Assembly (NCBI RefSeq): GCF_025602895.1
Contig: NW_026516238.1
Location: 124,001-188,000, forward strand
Direction of reading: 5' to 3'
Length of the DNA stretch: 64,000 nt
DNA from: Polychytrium aggregatum
Taxonomy: Eukaryota; Chytridiomycota; Chytridiomycetes; Polychytriales
Part shown: piece after piece, positions 33,701 to 44,161 of the stretch
Layout of the letters: each line of letters begins with the position of its first letter
Numbering within the stretch: the stretch's first letter is position 1
Made by a program: the position numbers and the translations under genes
Notes under the pieces: generated by a model
Seen by the model: only the letters and a program-made list of their open reading frames with translations
Told to the model about the DNA's origin: nothing
Database searches by the model: none

Positions 33701-36700
33701 CTATTTAGTTCCCGACACGGAGTTCTGGGACTCGGCAGTCACCCGCGACGAGCTCAGCTCGGATGGCTACTTCAAAGATGGCAACAGTATGGAAACAAAC
33801 ACAAATGGTACGTTGTGCCAACCATCCTCGGACTCTCTGTCTATATCGATCCTAGTTTGGATCCTCTGCGGCGATAGCCATACAAACGAAGCCTCTGACC
33901 TTGTTTTTCGTCCCACGAAACAACTAGAATCATGGCCGGAGGCTCTGAGAGAGTATCAGGACCATAACATGGCTCTATCTGCTCTTGGCGGTCTATTGTT
34001 CTACCTGCGCTCTGTAAGTTTTGGCGGTATCAGCCGGCGTGGTCGGAACCACGCTTCTTGTCGGCTGGATCGATAGAGGAGAGCACGTCTCGGATTCGGT
34101 GGCATCCACACGAGTGCTGCACCCACCCAAGCGTTAGGCCCTAATCCGTCTCCGTTTGCAGCTCAAATTGGACAAGCAGCTTGTCTCGGTCAAGAACTTT
34201 CACGTGTATGACCCCATTCGGCAATCCGGCACCTTGATTTTGGATGGACAGACGCTTTTGAATCTGGAAATATTTGAAAACTCTCTGGACGGTTCCGGGG
34301 ACGGAACGCTCTTCCAGTTGCTGAATCGGTGTGTCACCCCATTCGGTAGGTTGCTTGGGGCATTTCGACTCCACTCGCCCGATGATCAGTGGGGCGTTCG
34401 TTCCTCAGGAGCATTTGTGAGGCTCGCTGGTCAATGGTGAATGGCCCCCGATTCGTAGACGATTGGATGTCTGGATCGCCATCTGCAGACCCGGTGGATC
34501 CGACCAACACTTTGCTATGTTCTGCTTGCTCGATTTTGTTCCACCACCTCCCTCGATCCAGGAAAGCGCCTCTTCAAAAGGTAAGCCCTCTCTTCGTCGC
34601 ACTATTTTGCCAAGGTTGCGGCACCGGAAGTTGCAACCCCCGTTGACACACAGTCGTGTCCCCAGATGGGTGTGCCACCCCCTGCGCTCTGTCGACAACA
34701 TCAACGATCGACTCAATGCCGTTGACGATTTTACCAACTTGGGTGGACTCCGAGGTATGGATCGATTCCGAATCCAGCGTGCTTGTATGACTGCGTGTAT
34801 CCCTTCGATGTCTCTCGGCAGCACCCAGAGCACCACCACCCCTCGCTGGCACTTCCACGCCGACACTTCAGCGCCAATCTCAATCGTCCTGTTCTTTCGG
34901 CCGTTGTCAGAAATCTTGCAAGCGAAGCTGAGCAAGTTTCCAGATCTTGAGCGCATCATTTCACGCATCCATGCCGGCACTTGTCGTGTCAAGGAGTTCG
35001 TTCGTGCCCTCAATGCTTTCGAGGAGATTGCCGTATGTACCATGATGCAGCACATGCTTGGTACCTTGTCTGATTGATGACTGGAAACTGCATCGACTTG
35101 CCGTCCTGGCCACAAACACACTGCGATACACGAGTCGCTCCGTATGTTCCTGGAAGCAGGACCGGTCACTCGCATGTTCTTAACGCACTCTGTCTATCTC
35201 TGGTTGAACACCCACTCGCGGACAAAGTCCATCGTCGATGACTTTGCTGTCCACCTGGACGAACTAACGTCGCGACGGCTAATCCACATTGCCCAGCACG
35301 GTCTTCCGGAGGAGCTGCGCGAATCGCTTGCATACTTCCGCAGCGCATTTGATCACGCCCTGGCACTGAAAGAAGGTAAGTCTAGTCGAAATGCGATCCA
35401 GTCTGCGGGATGGGTCGATGCCTTAGCTTTGGTAGCCGATAGCTGTTACAAAGAAAGACAAGCGCTGCCTCGAAGCACGCGTGGTGGTTGGCTGCTTGTT
35501 GAATCTACAACGTTCTGCCGATTGGTTGCAGATAAGCTGCTGCCATTCCCGGGCGGCGACGAAGAATACGATACAGCACAGAAGCGCGTCAAAGACCTTG
35601 AGACTCGATTTGCCGACTATAAGCGCTCGATGGAGTCGAACCTGAGGTGGGTACCTAGTTCCGCTGATGTGGTGCACGGACATCGTTTTGGATGTCAGTC
35701 CCAGTCCTTGTCCCAACATCGCCAGATACCCAACCAGAAGAATGCCGGAGACCGTCTGGGTTGCGTAAATAGCATTGATTCCGTGGAGACGCCGTCGAGC
35801 AAACCACTTCATCGGAGGAGTACATCGACTGCATCGTCACATGTGCTCACAGGATTGCATGCATGTAAACCAGGACCAAGATCGTGTACAAGGACCTTGG
35901 AAAGGAGATTTATCAAATGGAAATCTCCAACAAAGTCAAGGTCCCCAACGACTGGGTAGTCATGTCTCGAACTCAGGTGAGTGCCGGACACGAACTGTCT
36001 CGGAGATCAAGTCCGATCGAGCGGAGCCACATGGCGGCAACTGACCTTCTCCTGCTGGCAGGCTGTTCATCGATACTACAACCCCACCATCCGCGATATG
36101 GTGAAGCGCTTTGACGAAGCGGTCGAAATGCGCGAAGAAGCATTCCGCAATATCAAGGGGCGAATGTACAGCCGATTTGACGAGCACTATGCGGCCTGGT
36201 AGGTTACAAGACCGTGCCTCTCTTGTGCCAGCTGAGCGATACCTCGTCTGACCAGGGCAAATGCATTCACATCTATTCGACATCTTGACCACGCACCAGG
36301 CTACAGACGATCAAAAACATATCGGAGCTCGACGGTCTGATCGGCCTCTCGCTGTGTCGTGCGACCATGGGAGGTAACGAACAATCGGCCAAGCCACCGT
36401 AGCGCATGTGCTTGTCTCGTGCGGCTGGCTTACGCATCTCTTTATTCCTGCATCAGAGCCACTTTGCCGCCCTGAGTTTGTCCCAGGTGACACGCCAAGT
36501 GTTCTGGAACTCGAGCAGATGCGTCACCCGTGCATCACGAGGGGGTGTGTAATGCCGACTCGCAGCTTTGCATCAAAGTCGTACCGATGGATACCGCATT
36601 GGTATTGTTGGTCAAAACCGCACTTGGCGCGATCGCTGAACCCATATAACGACCACCTATCTGCGCCAGATCCGGAACGGACTTTATTCCCAACGACACG

Positions 36701-38112
36701 ACGCTTGGAGGGGGAGCTGGCAAGCACGACATTATCCTTCTGACCGGACCAAACATGGTAGGGAGTCGTCGCAACCATCGGCGCTGCCAGGATTGCATGT
36801 TGGCGGCTATGCTGATGTTGGCGGCTATGCTGATGCTGGCGTGCTGCCATCGCGACCGCCTTTCTCAGGGAGGAAAATCGACTCTGCTGCGCCAGACTTG
36901 TATTGCCGTCATCATGGCACAGATTGGCTGCTATGTCCCCGCGGCCTCGTGCAAGCTCACGCCTTTTGACCGGATTTTTACTCGCATCGGTAAGAGTCTG
37001 ATATGGCATGTCGGAAACCGAGACAAAGTGCGACTCGAGCGCTTTGCAGCGATGCTGATTCCACCCATCCTATGCCGATATGCGCAGGCGCAAACGACAA
37101 CATCATGGCTGGCCAATCCACATTTATGGTGGAGCTGTCTGAGACCTCGAAGATTCTTCGTGAAGCAACACCTCGCTCCTTGGTCATTCTGGACGAGCTG
37201 GGCCGCGGAACAAGCACGTTTGATGGGTGGGTTGCTGATGCCAAGCACTCTCTTTCCTGGCACTGGCTTGCAAGTGCTAACGCTGCTCTCTCGCCTTCAG
37301 CTATGCCATTGCTTTCTCTGTTCTCCACTACCTCACGACACACGTGCGGTGCCTGGGCCTCTTCAGCACGCACTATGGGTATGGCTCGCAAGGGATTTCG
37401 TTTGCACGCCGCAGGATGGTTTCGTCTGCTAAAGCGTGGACTCTTTTTGCATCCTCCAACTGAAGCATGCTCACGGAAGAGTTCAAGAGTAATCCACTTG
37501 TCGGGCTCATGTTTATGAACTTTTACTCGGACGACAACAAGTATGGACTTGCCAGTTGATCGCTTTCCCTCCCCCCCCCCACAGCGAGCAAATCGCCTAT
37601 TTCTGCATGATTGGCCTCACTTGCTCACCTCCGACGCATTTGCCCACAGACGGGAGGTGACGTTCCTCTACAAACTGACAAAGGGCGTGTGTCCCAAGAG
37701 CTTTGGCATGAATGTCGCCAGCATGGCCGGCGTCCCTGAGGAGATTATCGCTACAGCCGAGGAGGTTGCCGCCGAATTTGAGCGCGAACAAAAGACCAGG
37801 CAGATCAACGGAGTCGGGTAGGTGTTGTTCAGGGCCCTGTTCTGCCCGATACTGTGCGATCAAGTACCATCCACAGCATGTATGCTGTGAATATCGCAAT
37901 TCGTCGCCCTTTGCCGGCTCGCTCGATCATGCCATCTGCCTCTCCAGGGACCTTGGCCTCTCACCCGATTTGGTGTGTCTCTCTCTAGTCTCCATGGCCA
38001 ACTCAGCCTGACTCGCCAGAGCGATTTTTGCTATCTGCTTGCCGGTTCCCGGAACAACCAGAGCTCGATTTCCAGAGCGATCTGGCGCAGTCTCCAGCAC
38101 GCTATCCAGTGA
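30777..38112 (+). CDS. MSH6: DNA mismatch repair protein MSH6
   Basis: MutS-alpha subunit that recognises base mismatches, nuclear. Twenty-seven exons from 30777-31295 to 37989-38112 join in phase and give at least 1224 aa. The N-terminus has a PCNA-binding box QRTITSYF, then an acidic/basic disordered region. Core landmarks: [20 protein letters not shown] and FFKKGKFYE (mismatch-binding Phe motif), [25 protein letters not shown]-like [17 protein letters not shown], the Walker [14 protein letters not shown], then [20 protein letters not shown] and [16 protein letters not shown] (Walker B). The C-terminal SMAGVPEEI helix follows. Exon 12 is only 19 nt (34562-34580) and encodes most of GKRLFK. 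Two points are less sure: the start of the exon near 33292, and whether exon 15 (35297-35375) extends upstream. Confidence 0.95.
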
Positions 38113-38304
38113 TTCGCCGAACTGACTCTCCAGGACGCCTCTGGAGCAACCCACATCATCCGAGGCAGAGACTCGCTTTTTGCCGAGCGGCGCTGATCGT
38201 TAGCGGTCGATCTGCTTTCCAAAATTGTATTGGCCATGAACCCTTGACGGCAAGTTCTTGGGCAGGACGAAACCCCGAATACATCATGGCCTCGGTCTAT
38301 ATTA

Positions 38305-38332
38305 CAGGCAATCCAATAAAAAACGGGACACC
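38305..38332 (+). repeat. Left terminal inverted repeat of the Fanzor transposon
   Basis: 28 bp beginning CAGGCAATCC and ending ACGGGACACC. It matches the right end in the inner 14 bases and is preceded by TA. Confidence 0.9.
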
Positions 38333-38388
38333 CGGGTTTTTGACCATTCATCGAATATTTTGTTACCCAATGTTATCGCGCGCTGGCC

Positions 38389-39321
38389 ATGACCATTCGC
38401 CACACATCCGACTTTCGCACCGCCGCATTGCGATGCTACGCCCTCATCCATAGCCTGCGTAAGGTCGCCTCCATATTCAGTGTATCCAAGAGCACCATCC
38501 ATCGATGGCACCGAGGATGCAAGCTGGATGACCCATCCCGGGTCCCAGCTCGCAGATCCACTTTCTTCGAGCAGGCATGTCCAGTCATTCGCACCCTGAT
38601 TGAACAGGACCCGTTCCAGACTGGTCCTGTGTTGCGGTGCAAGCTCGAGTCCATCCTCCAGAGGAAAGTATCACTCTCACTCTGCCACACTGCCATCCAC
38701 CGAGCAGGTCTCTCACACAAGAGGGCAACACACCTCTACAAGTCCAAGCGACTGGATGAGCGAGTGGCACAGTTCAGGGACCAGGCCCGCTCCATCGACC
38801 CACGACGGCTCGTTTTTGTCGACGAGACAGGGATCAGGAAATCCATTTTCCCTCTCTACGGATACTCGTCGAAGGGTGCTCCGCTTCGCCAGCGCAATCA
38901 CATGAAACACAAGTCTGTCTCGGCTGCATTTGCCATCAACCACTCTGGTGTGCTGCATCGCATGTACATCCCCACATCATTCAAGACACACTCGATGGTC
39001 GAGTTCTTTGAGCGAGCGAGCTTCCCAGACGACTCTGTGATTGTGATGGACAATGTCAGCATGCACAAGACAATGCCTGTCCTGGACTGCATCGAGCGCC
39101 GAGGATGGTCAGTGATCTTCACCCCACCTGCTTCACCCGACTTCAATCCCATCGAGAACTTCTTTGGGATTGTGAAGCACCAGTACAGGAAGGTGGCAGC
39201 GCTGAATGCGTCCGAGGGGTTCAAGATCGGGATGGTGACCCTGTTTGAGTCTGCCGTTCGGAGGGTGCTTCCAGATGTCTTCCCACGGCTGATTGAGCGA
39301 GCGATGCGCTTCTGGGGTTGA
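38389..39321 (+). CDS. Tc1/mariner-IS630 superfamily transposase (DD34E)
   Basis: Cuts and pastes the element at TA sites. One uninterrupted 310-aa frame, no introns. An N-terminal helix-turn-helix (about 24-43, KVASIFSVSKSTIHRWHRG) should bind the TIRs. The catalytic triad is seen as D145 (LVFVDETGI), D221 (VIVMDNVSMHK) and E256 (PPASPDFNPIENFFG); 34 residues separate the last two. The C-terminal helices end AMRFWG. The frame is intact, so this copy may be active or only recently inactive. The start ATG lies 57 bp inside the left TIR. Confidence 0.93.
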   Translation: MTIRHTSDFRTAALRCYALIHSLRKVASIFSVSKSTIHRWHRGCKLDDPSRVPARRSTFFEQACPVIRTLIEQDPFQTGPVLRCKLESILQRKVSLSLCHTAIHRAGLSHKRATHLYKSKRLDERVAQFRDQARSIDPRRLVFVDETGIRKSIFPLYGYSSKGAPLRQRNHMKHKSVSAAFAINHSGVLHRMYIPTSFKTHSMVEFFERASFPDDSVIVMDNVSMHKTMPVLDCIERRGWSVIFTPPASPDFNPIENFFGIVKHQYRKVAALNASEGFKIGMVTLFESAVRRVLPDVFPRLIERAMRFWG

Positions 39322-39438
39322 GTTCCCTCCAATCAAGCCGCCATTTTCACGCCCAAATCCCTGGCTTGAACCTCTCGGCGATTTTTGAACAGGGTCACTT
39401 CCCCAACCAGCCCGCGCAGACGGGCTCCTGCTCTCGGG

Positions 39439-39444
39439 TATAAA
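39439..39444 (+). promoter_or_regulatory. TATA box candidate for the Fanzor gene
   Basis: TATAAA about 130 bp upstream of the Fanzor ATG, in the 251-bp gap after the transposase stop. A short palindrome (AGCCCG at 39409-39414, CGGGCT at 39421-39426) sits just upstream. Confidence 0.45.
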
Positions 39445-39572
39445 TGCCACACCTTCGTCCTGCTGCTTTCTTCCCTCATCTCGCCTTGATCTGATCATCG
39501 CGCCATTGTACGATAAAAAAAGTCTCTGCTCTGACCAGTACCACTGGCAGGCATCCAGCATCCTCTGCCCCC

Positions 39573-41945
39573 ATGCCTCCGAAGCGCAAGGGTACCGGTG
39601 ATGGCCAGCCTCGGCCACCCAGGCCCAAGAAAGCCAAGTCACAGTCGGAGCCTGTCTCTGGTTCGTCTTCTGATCCCACGCATGCTTGGTCGTCTGTTGC
39701 TCCGTCGCTCACCACCACTGCTTCTGCAGATCCAATGGATGTCGATCCCACCGAGCCTGGTCCATCTACTTCCTCGAGTACTGGCAAGCGATGTCGCCAG
39801 TGCGATGGCACCGATCACGAACGTTGCAACACCAGCAAATGTCCAAAATACCGGCCCCTCAAGAGTTCTGTCGTCCCACTCGTGGATGGAAGGTCATCCG
39901 CCCCTCAATACAGCTGCTTCAAGCAGACGATGGATGGCTGTTGTCTCAATCCCGCTCTCCGCGACAAGATCCAGGCCACTGTCGCAGCCATGACCCAGAT
40001 CCAGTTCGAGGCATCCAGGCTGCTCAACCTGCACATCCTCCGGTGCATCGAGCAGGATCTTCCCGTCCCCGTCATCTCCAAGTCCACCCCTGCTTTCGTT
40101 CGCCAATGCTTCACGATTGTCGAGGCCGATGCCCTCTCGACGGCCAGGGATACCAAGAAATACAACGAGCATCTGGTCGCTTCCTTTCGCGACTACCAGA
40201 CCACTCGACACGCAGACCTGCCTCCGGCCCCTCGTCTGCCTGATGGTGCTCACAGTCAGCTTCTCACACTGGCTGTCAACGCCTATGCCACCAACTGCAC
40301 CACCCACCTCAACCTGGCATACTGGCGACTCCTTCGCCGCTTCTGTGCTGCCGTCTTCCCAGCCAACAAGCATAAGCACGAAGCCATCGAGGCCTGTCTC
40401 GAGCTCTTCGAGAAACCAGGGCAGACTCCACCCAAGGCCGATCTCGAGTTCCTCTATCCCGACTTGGGCCACATCCTGGACGAGTTTCGGTACAGCAGCG
40501 ACCAGGACCGCTTCCGGGCCCTCCACCGCCTCTCACACCATGTGGGAATCCTCGCCCGAGACAAGATGGTCGACGATGTCCACAAGTGGATCGACTGTGA
40601 CATGCCCGCCCTCCGAGTCACCGAGCTGCAGCGCCAGGCCAAGCTGGACGAGCTCACTGCTCGAGGCATTCCCTCCGACGACAAGAGGCTCACCACGGCC
40701 AAGTCTGAGCTCGGCACCACCAAGTCCAAGATCAACAAGCTGGCATCCAGACTCAAGTGGGCCCTCAAGCAGCTCGCCGTCGACACTCCTCCGGCCGTGT
40801 GCACGATAGTTCCTCCATGCACTGCAAGGGCCAAGTATGTCAAGATCGACACGGTCACTCTTTGGCAACTCCTGGGTCCAAAGAAGCGCCTTGGACTCAC
40901 CAGGGACAAGCTCAAGGAAGAAGGTGAGGACGGTGTCAACAACCAGGATCGTCTCTGGCGCAGTTGCTTCAAGCTGCGTAGTTCCCTCTTCCGTGACCGG
41001 GATATCAATCACAAGCTGTTCAACTACGAGATCAGCACCGATGGCATTGGATGCACCATCGGTCTCGTCAAGTTTCTGCCTCGAACCGATCACACCGAGA
41101 CTTCCGAGCCTCCTCCGACTGCCGAGCAGCGCATCCAGGAGCACATCGGCAGCCCAGACCCCGACAAGACCACTTGGATTGGCATCGATCCTGGAGTCGG
41201 CTCCATCTTCACGGCGGTCATCCAAGCACCGGGCCACCGAGACGAGGTGGTCTCATTCTCCAATGGCCACTACCAGCATATGTGTGGCCATACGTCCAAC
41301 ACCGACTGACACAACGCCAAGAAGAAGCAGCTCGGCATCGAGACCTGGATGTCGTCCACCCCCTCGCCCAAGGTGCAGTCCTCGGAGGCCTTCAAGGTCC
41401 ATCTCACCCATGTCCTGCGACCGGAGCTGCGAGTGCAGCTCGACTTCCACCTTGGCAAGAAGGCTCGTCACCATCGATTCACGGGCCACAAGAGGCGCCA
41501 AGTGGCCGTCGACAGGATGTGCAAGGCCGTCCTGAAGCACGCCCCGATACGGACCGATGTGGTGATCGCCTTTGGCAATGCGTCATGGCGTCAAGGCAAG
41601 GGCTATGCATCCAGCCCTCGGAGGCAGCGATTTGCTCAGTACTTTGAGCAATTCGAGCACCACCGACGCCGTCCCAATCACCCTCATGGAAGCGTCAAGG
41701 TGGCCTCGACGAACGAGTTCAACACCTCGCAAGTGTGCTCCAAGTGCCTGGAGCCAGTTCGGTTGGAAGGACTCGATGCGCCCAGTGTTGCGAATTCCCA
41801 CTTTGTCAGGAGCTGCAAGAATCCCAGCTGCCGGACAGTGTGGAATCGCGACGTCAATGCGGCGCGCAACATGATCACGGTGTGCAGGTCGATTGTGGAG
41901 ATCGGAGAGCGACCGGTGGTCTTCACTCGGAGGCTGCCAAAGTGA
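39573..41945 (+). CDS. Fanzor (TnpB-like RNA-guided endonuclease), broken by one in-frame TGA
   Basis: Eukaryotic TnpB relative, expected to cut DNA guided by an RNA from the element's right end. The frame would be 790 codons but has a single TGA at codon 579 (41307-41309); reading continues open on both sides. The N-terminus MPPKRKGTGDGQPRPPRPKK looks like a nuclear localisation signal. A Cys/His cluster follows (CRQCDGTDHERCNTSKC). RuvC-I is WIGIDPGVGSIFTAV (Asp at 539). The RuvC-II position reads VVIAFGNASWRQGKG, with Asn instead of Glu, and a Glu is found later in STNEFNTSQ. The zinc ribbon is CSKC...CKNPSC, and RuvC-III is VWNRDVNAARNM. This rearranged active site is known for Fanzors. 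The TGA falls between RuvC-I and RuvC-II, so a truncated product would be inactive. Confidence 0.9.
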
Positions 41946-42043
41946 TCTGTTTTATTTCTTGTGGCTTTGCTTGACGCAAGCACAGCACATACTACCTGTT
42001 CATGGAAACGGCTGTGGTGTCCCGTTTTTTTCTGAATAAAGTG
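41946..42043 (+). ncRNA. Candidate guide (omega) RNA scaffold region at the element right end
   Basis: 98 nt from the Fanzor stop to the end of the right TIR. In TnpB and Fanzor elements the guide RNA scaffold overlaps the ORF 3' end and right end, with the guide lying in the flank. A TGCTTG-ACG-CAAGCA hairpin sits at 41968-41982 and is kept in the deleted copy at 56829-56843. The TIR also contains AATAAA (42035-42040), a possible poly(A) signal. The boundaries are a guess. Confidence 0.35.
42016..42043 (-). repeat. Right terminal inverted repeat of the Fanzor transposon
   Basis: 28 bp, read inward as CACTTTATTC...ACGGGACACC, followed outside by TA (42044-42045). Confidence 0.9.
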
Positions 42044-42460
42044 TAGCGTGGCGAGCTCAGCTTCAGGGAATGGCATCGGCGAGTGACGATGCCCCGAGAT
42101 GATCATGGATGCGGTCAGTGCCCGCGGCTCAGGGCTCCAAAAAGCCACCATTGGAGACTAGGGCTCGGAGGTGGATGGCCTGTTTCGCCATCTCAGCTCG
42201 ATCTGTGCACAGCTGCTCTCGAGCTTGATTGGAGCGATGAATGTCGTCGGGTGCACAATCGACGACTCTTCCAGGCCGGCAGGTCCGCGATGCCCAGCGC
42301 CGTCTCAGCACCAAATCTGTCTTTCTGCGGCGCCAACATTGCAGGGCCCGCCAAGCTCCTCGAGCCTGCAAGTGCCACTTGTACTGGAATCACGGCCATG
42401 AGCATCTACAGCGGCAAGTACCTCGCCTCTGCTGTGGGTTGCTGAGCTGGACTCCCACGC

Positions 42461-44161
42461 TTGCCGTTTATTCACCGCTACTGCTGCTCTATCGTTTCAG
42501 ACGGGGAAGGTCTCGCCTGCAGTCCGCAGGTGCCTCGAAAGATGAACTGGATCGATCCGCAGAGCGAATACACCACCGACAATGAGTCCGAGTACAGCCG
42601 CACACAGAGCCGAATGCCCTCGGCCGAGCCAACACGAGAGCCGTACCGCCCTCGAAGCGAGCACCCGGAATCCTGGGCCCCTCCATCCGGCTCGCCAAGA
42701 TACCCGCCTGGCAGGGTTGATTTCGCTGTGCCAGAGCGAGAGCACCGCAGTTCCGCCGGTGACGGAGAGGTCTCGCCACGGTACATCGCCGCTCGTCGGG
42801 ATGAAGCACATGGCGACAGGCGACCACCCAGCGCAAATACATGCGCCAGCCCCGAGCCCGAATATCACACCCGTCGCATCCGAGACGAAGGCCCGAGGCA
42901 CCATCAAGAATACCCCAGTGCCAGAGAATCCACCTCCACCTCCGCCAGCAACCCTGATCCTGGCGAGAGGCTCCACGGCCCTCGCGATGGCGACAGAGAC
43001 ATTCGCCAGTCATGGCCAGAGACGGGTCCCTCCCGGAAGCACAACGAGCAAACGCATGGTCGGCAGAGGGAAGACGGTGATGCATACAAAGGCTCATCCG
43101 CCCGACCGGATGATCGAGATCATTCTCGAGATAGTCCGAGTTCGAGCGGCCCATTCGGGCCCGCTGCCAAACAGGATAAACCTCGCGACCATGGTGCCAG
43201 GGAGTATCACAACAAATCCCCAGCAGCACCAAGCCCCTCTTCGGGCGAGCAGCGACAGCCGGCCGATCTACATGGCCACTGGGAGCGAGAAAACACTCGC
43301 CACGGAGCGCACAGCGACGGCGGCAGAGGACGATATGAGAGCTCGACTGTTGCCGAAAAAAGTTACTCTGGTGAACCCAAGCATTCTCGCGACAGCGATT
43401 CCAAGGATGCTCGTGGCAGCGATCCAAAGCCATCGAATCACCTCACACCCAGCCACAGCGAACAGTCCGTCCGCAATCCGCCCAGGGTCAAAGACAACCA
43501 GTCAGACATACGAATCGGATCCAAGCACGATAGCGACGAAGCCAGGGCCACGTCAAACAACCAGCCGAGAAATGGAGAGCGCTCTACACCAAGGCAATCA
43601 AACCGAAACGCCGAGGTGACGAGCAGGGAAGCCCGCAGCGATTGCCAGGGCGGCCGCGAGGAGATGGATCAGGGCCAGGGCCCGCCCTATATCATGCCAG
43701 ACTACTCAAGGTATGAGCGGCCCCTTCGCAGCAGTGCTGATGTCGAACAGAGACAATCTGGAAGCAATCCAGGGCGCCGTGACCAGGGACCGCCTCCGCA
43801 AGGATCCGAGGTCGGGCATATCACAAAGCCCGGACCAGAGCACAGCACAAAGACGCCGGAGGTGCTTTCGCATCCCAAGAGCAGCGCTCGCGACCCGGCA
43901 AAGCCAAGCATCGTCTCTGCCAATATAAAGCTCTTGGTGGAGATATCAAGCAGTGCTTTGTTCAGCACGCATGCGGTTGTCTACATCGAGTCCTTTCCAG
44001 TTCAAAGCCACGAAGTTTCGGTTGGAGATACCAAAGCCCGGGTTTTTCTTGGAAGTCTCGGCGAGCTTGCAAGACGGCTTCCGCGCCACTACCGTAAGCC
44101 CCGCCATGTGGATTGCACGACATCCGCACGCAGAGCCGCCATGGTTGGCTGCAGCGAGTGA
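42461..44161 (+). CDS. Hypothetical Ser/Pro/Asp/Arg-rich disordered protein, ends not resolved
   Basis: A single frame of 566 codons, far longer than chance for the strand. It contains MNWIDPQSEYTTDNESEYSR (an alternative start at 42542), then a long low-complexity stretch rich in S, P, R, D, H and G. Near the C-terminus an ordered segment appears: SANIKLLVEISSSALFSTHA, then VSVGDTKARVFLGSLGEL. A likely further exon at about 44205-44358 (SVFIKHPLGEIELLGPLSKI, then DLIQLQPIIHEADCFEASL) suggests splicing, so the true C-terminus differs from the frame end. Upstream exons between 42060 and 42460 are possible. No family recognised. Confidence 0.4.
   Translation: MPFIHRYCCSIVSDGEGLACSPQVPRKMNWIDPQSEYTTDNESEYSRTQSRMPSAEPTREPYRPRSEHPESWAPPSGSPRYPPGRVDFAVPEREHRSSAGDGEVSPRYIAARRDEAHGDRRPPSANTCASPEPEYHTRRIRDEGPRHHQEYPSARESTSTSASNPDPGERLHGPRDGDRDIRQSWPETGPSRKHNEQTHGRQREDGDAYKGSSARPDDRDHSRDSPSSSGPFGPAAKQDKPRDHGAREYHNKSPAAPSPSSGEQRQPADLHGHWERENTRHGAHSDGGRGRYESSTVAEKSYSGEPKHSRDSDSKDARGSDPKPSNHLTPSHSEQSVRNPPRVKDNQSDIRIGSKHDSDEARATSNNQPRNGERSTPRQSNRNAEVTSREARSDCQGGREEMDQGQGPPYIMPDYSRYERPLRSSADVEQRQSGSNPGRRDQGPPPQGSEVGHITKPGPEHSTKTPEVLSHPKSSARDPAKPSIVSANIKLLVEISSSALFSTHAVVYIESFPVQSHEVSVGDTKARVFLGSLGELARRLPRHYRKPRHVDCTTSARRAAMVGCSE

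Larger units (their letters stand above)
38305..42043 (+). mobile_element. 3739-bp Tc1/mariner-type (IS630-like) transposon carrying a Fanzor nuclease
   Basis: The ends are 28-bp inverted repeats, 38305-38332 and 42016-42043, sharing the inner core AAAAACGGGACACC. Both are flanked by TA (38303-38304 and 42044-42045), the target-site duplication of this superfamily. Inside, in the same direction, are a 310-aa DD34E transposase (38389-39321) and a Fanzor gene (39573-41945). The insertion lies 192 bp downstream of the MSH6 stop. The near-perfect ends and complete transposase frame suggest a young copy. Derivatives occur at 3973-4372, 16209-16567 and 56549-56855. Confidence 0.92.

Noticed and set aside
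35033-35296. Extra MSH6 exon containing [18 protein letters not shown]
   Set aside because: It is open in frame with the next exon but does not resemble MSH6 at this place. It is left as intron, with exon 15 starting at 35297, although an upstream extension is not excluded.
36457-36486. MSH6 exon 20 ending at the GTGACA site after VPG
   Set aside because: Reading on through the site gives the conserved [15 protein letters not shown], and a later GTGTGT donor restores the phase needed for SGTDFIPND.
41307-41309. TGA as a sense codon (alternative genetic code)
   Set aside because: Several clear genes here end at TGA exactly where their families end (STE24 at 27546-27548, MSH6 at 38110-38112, TRM112 at 15522-15524).
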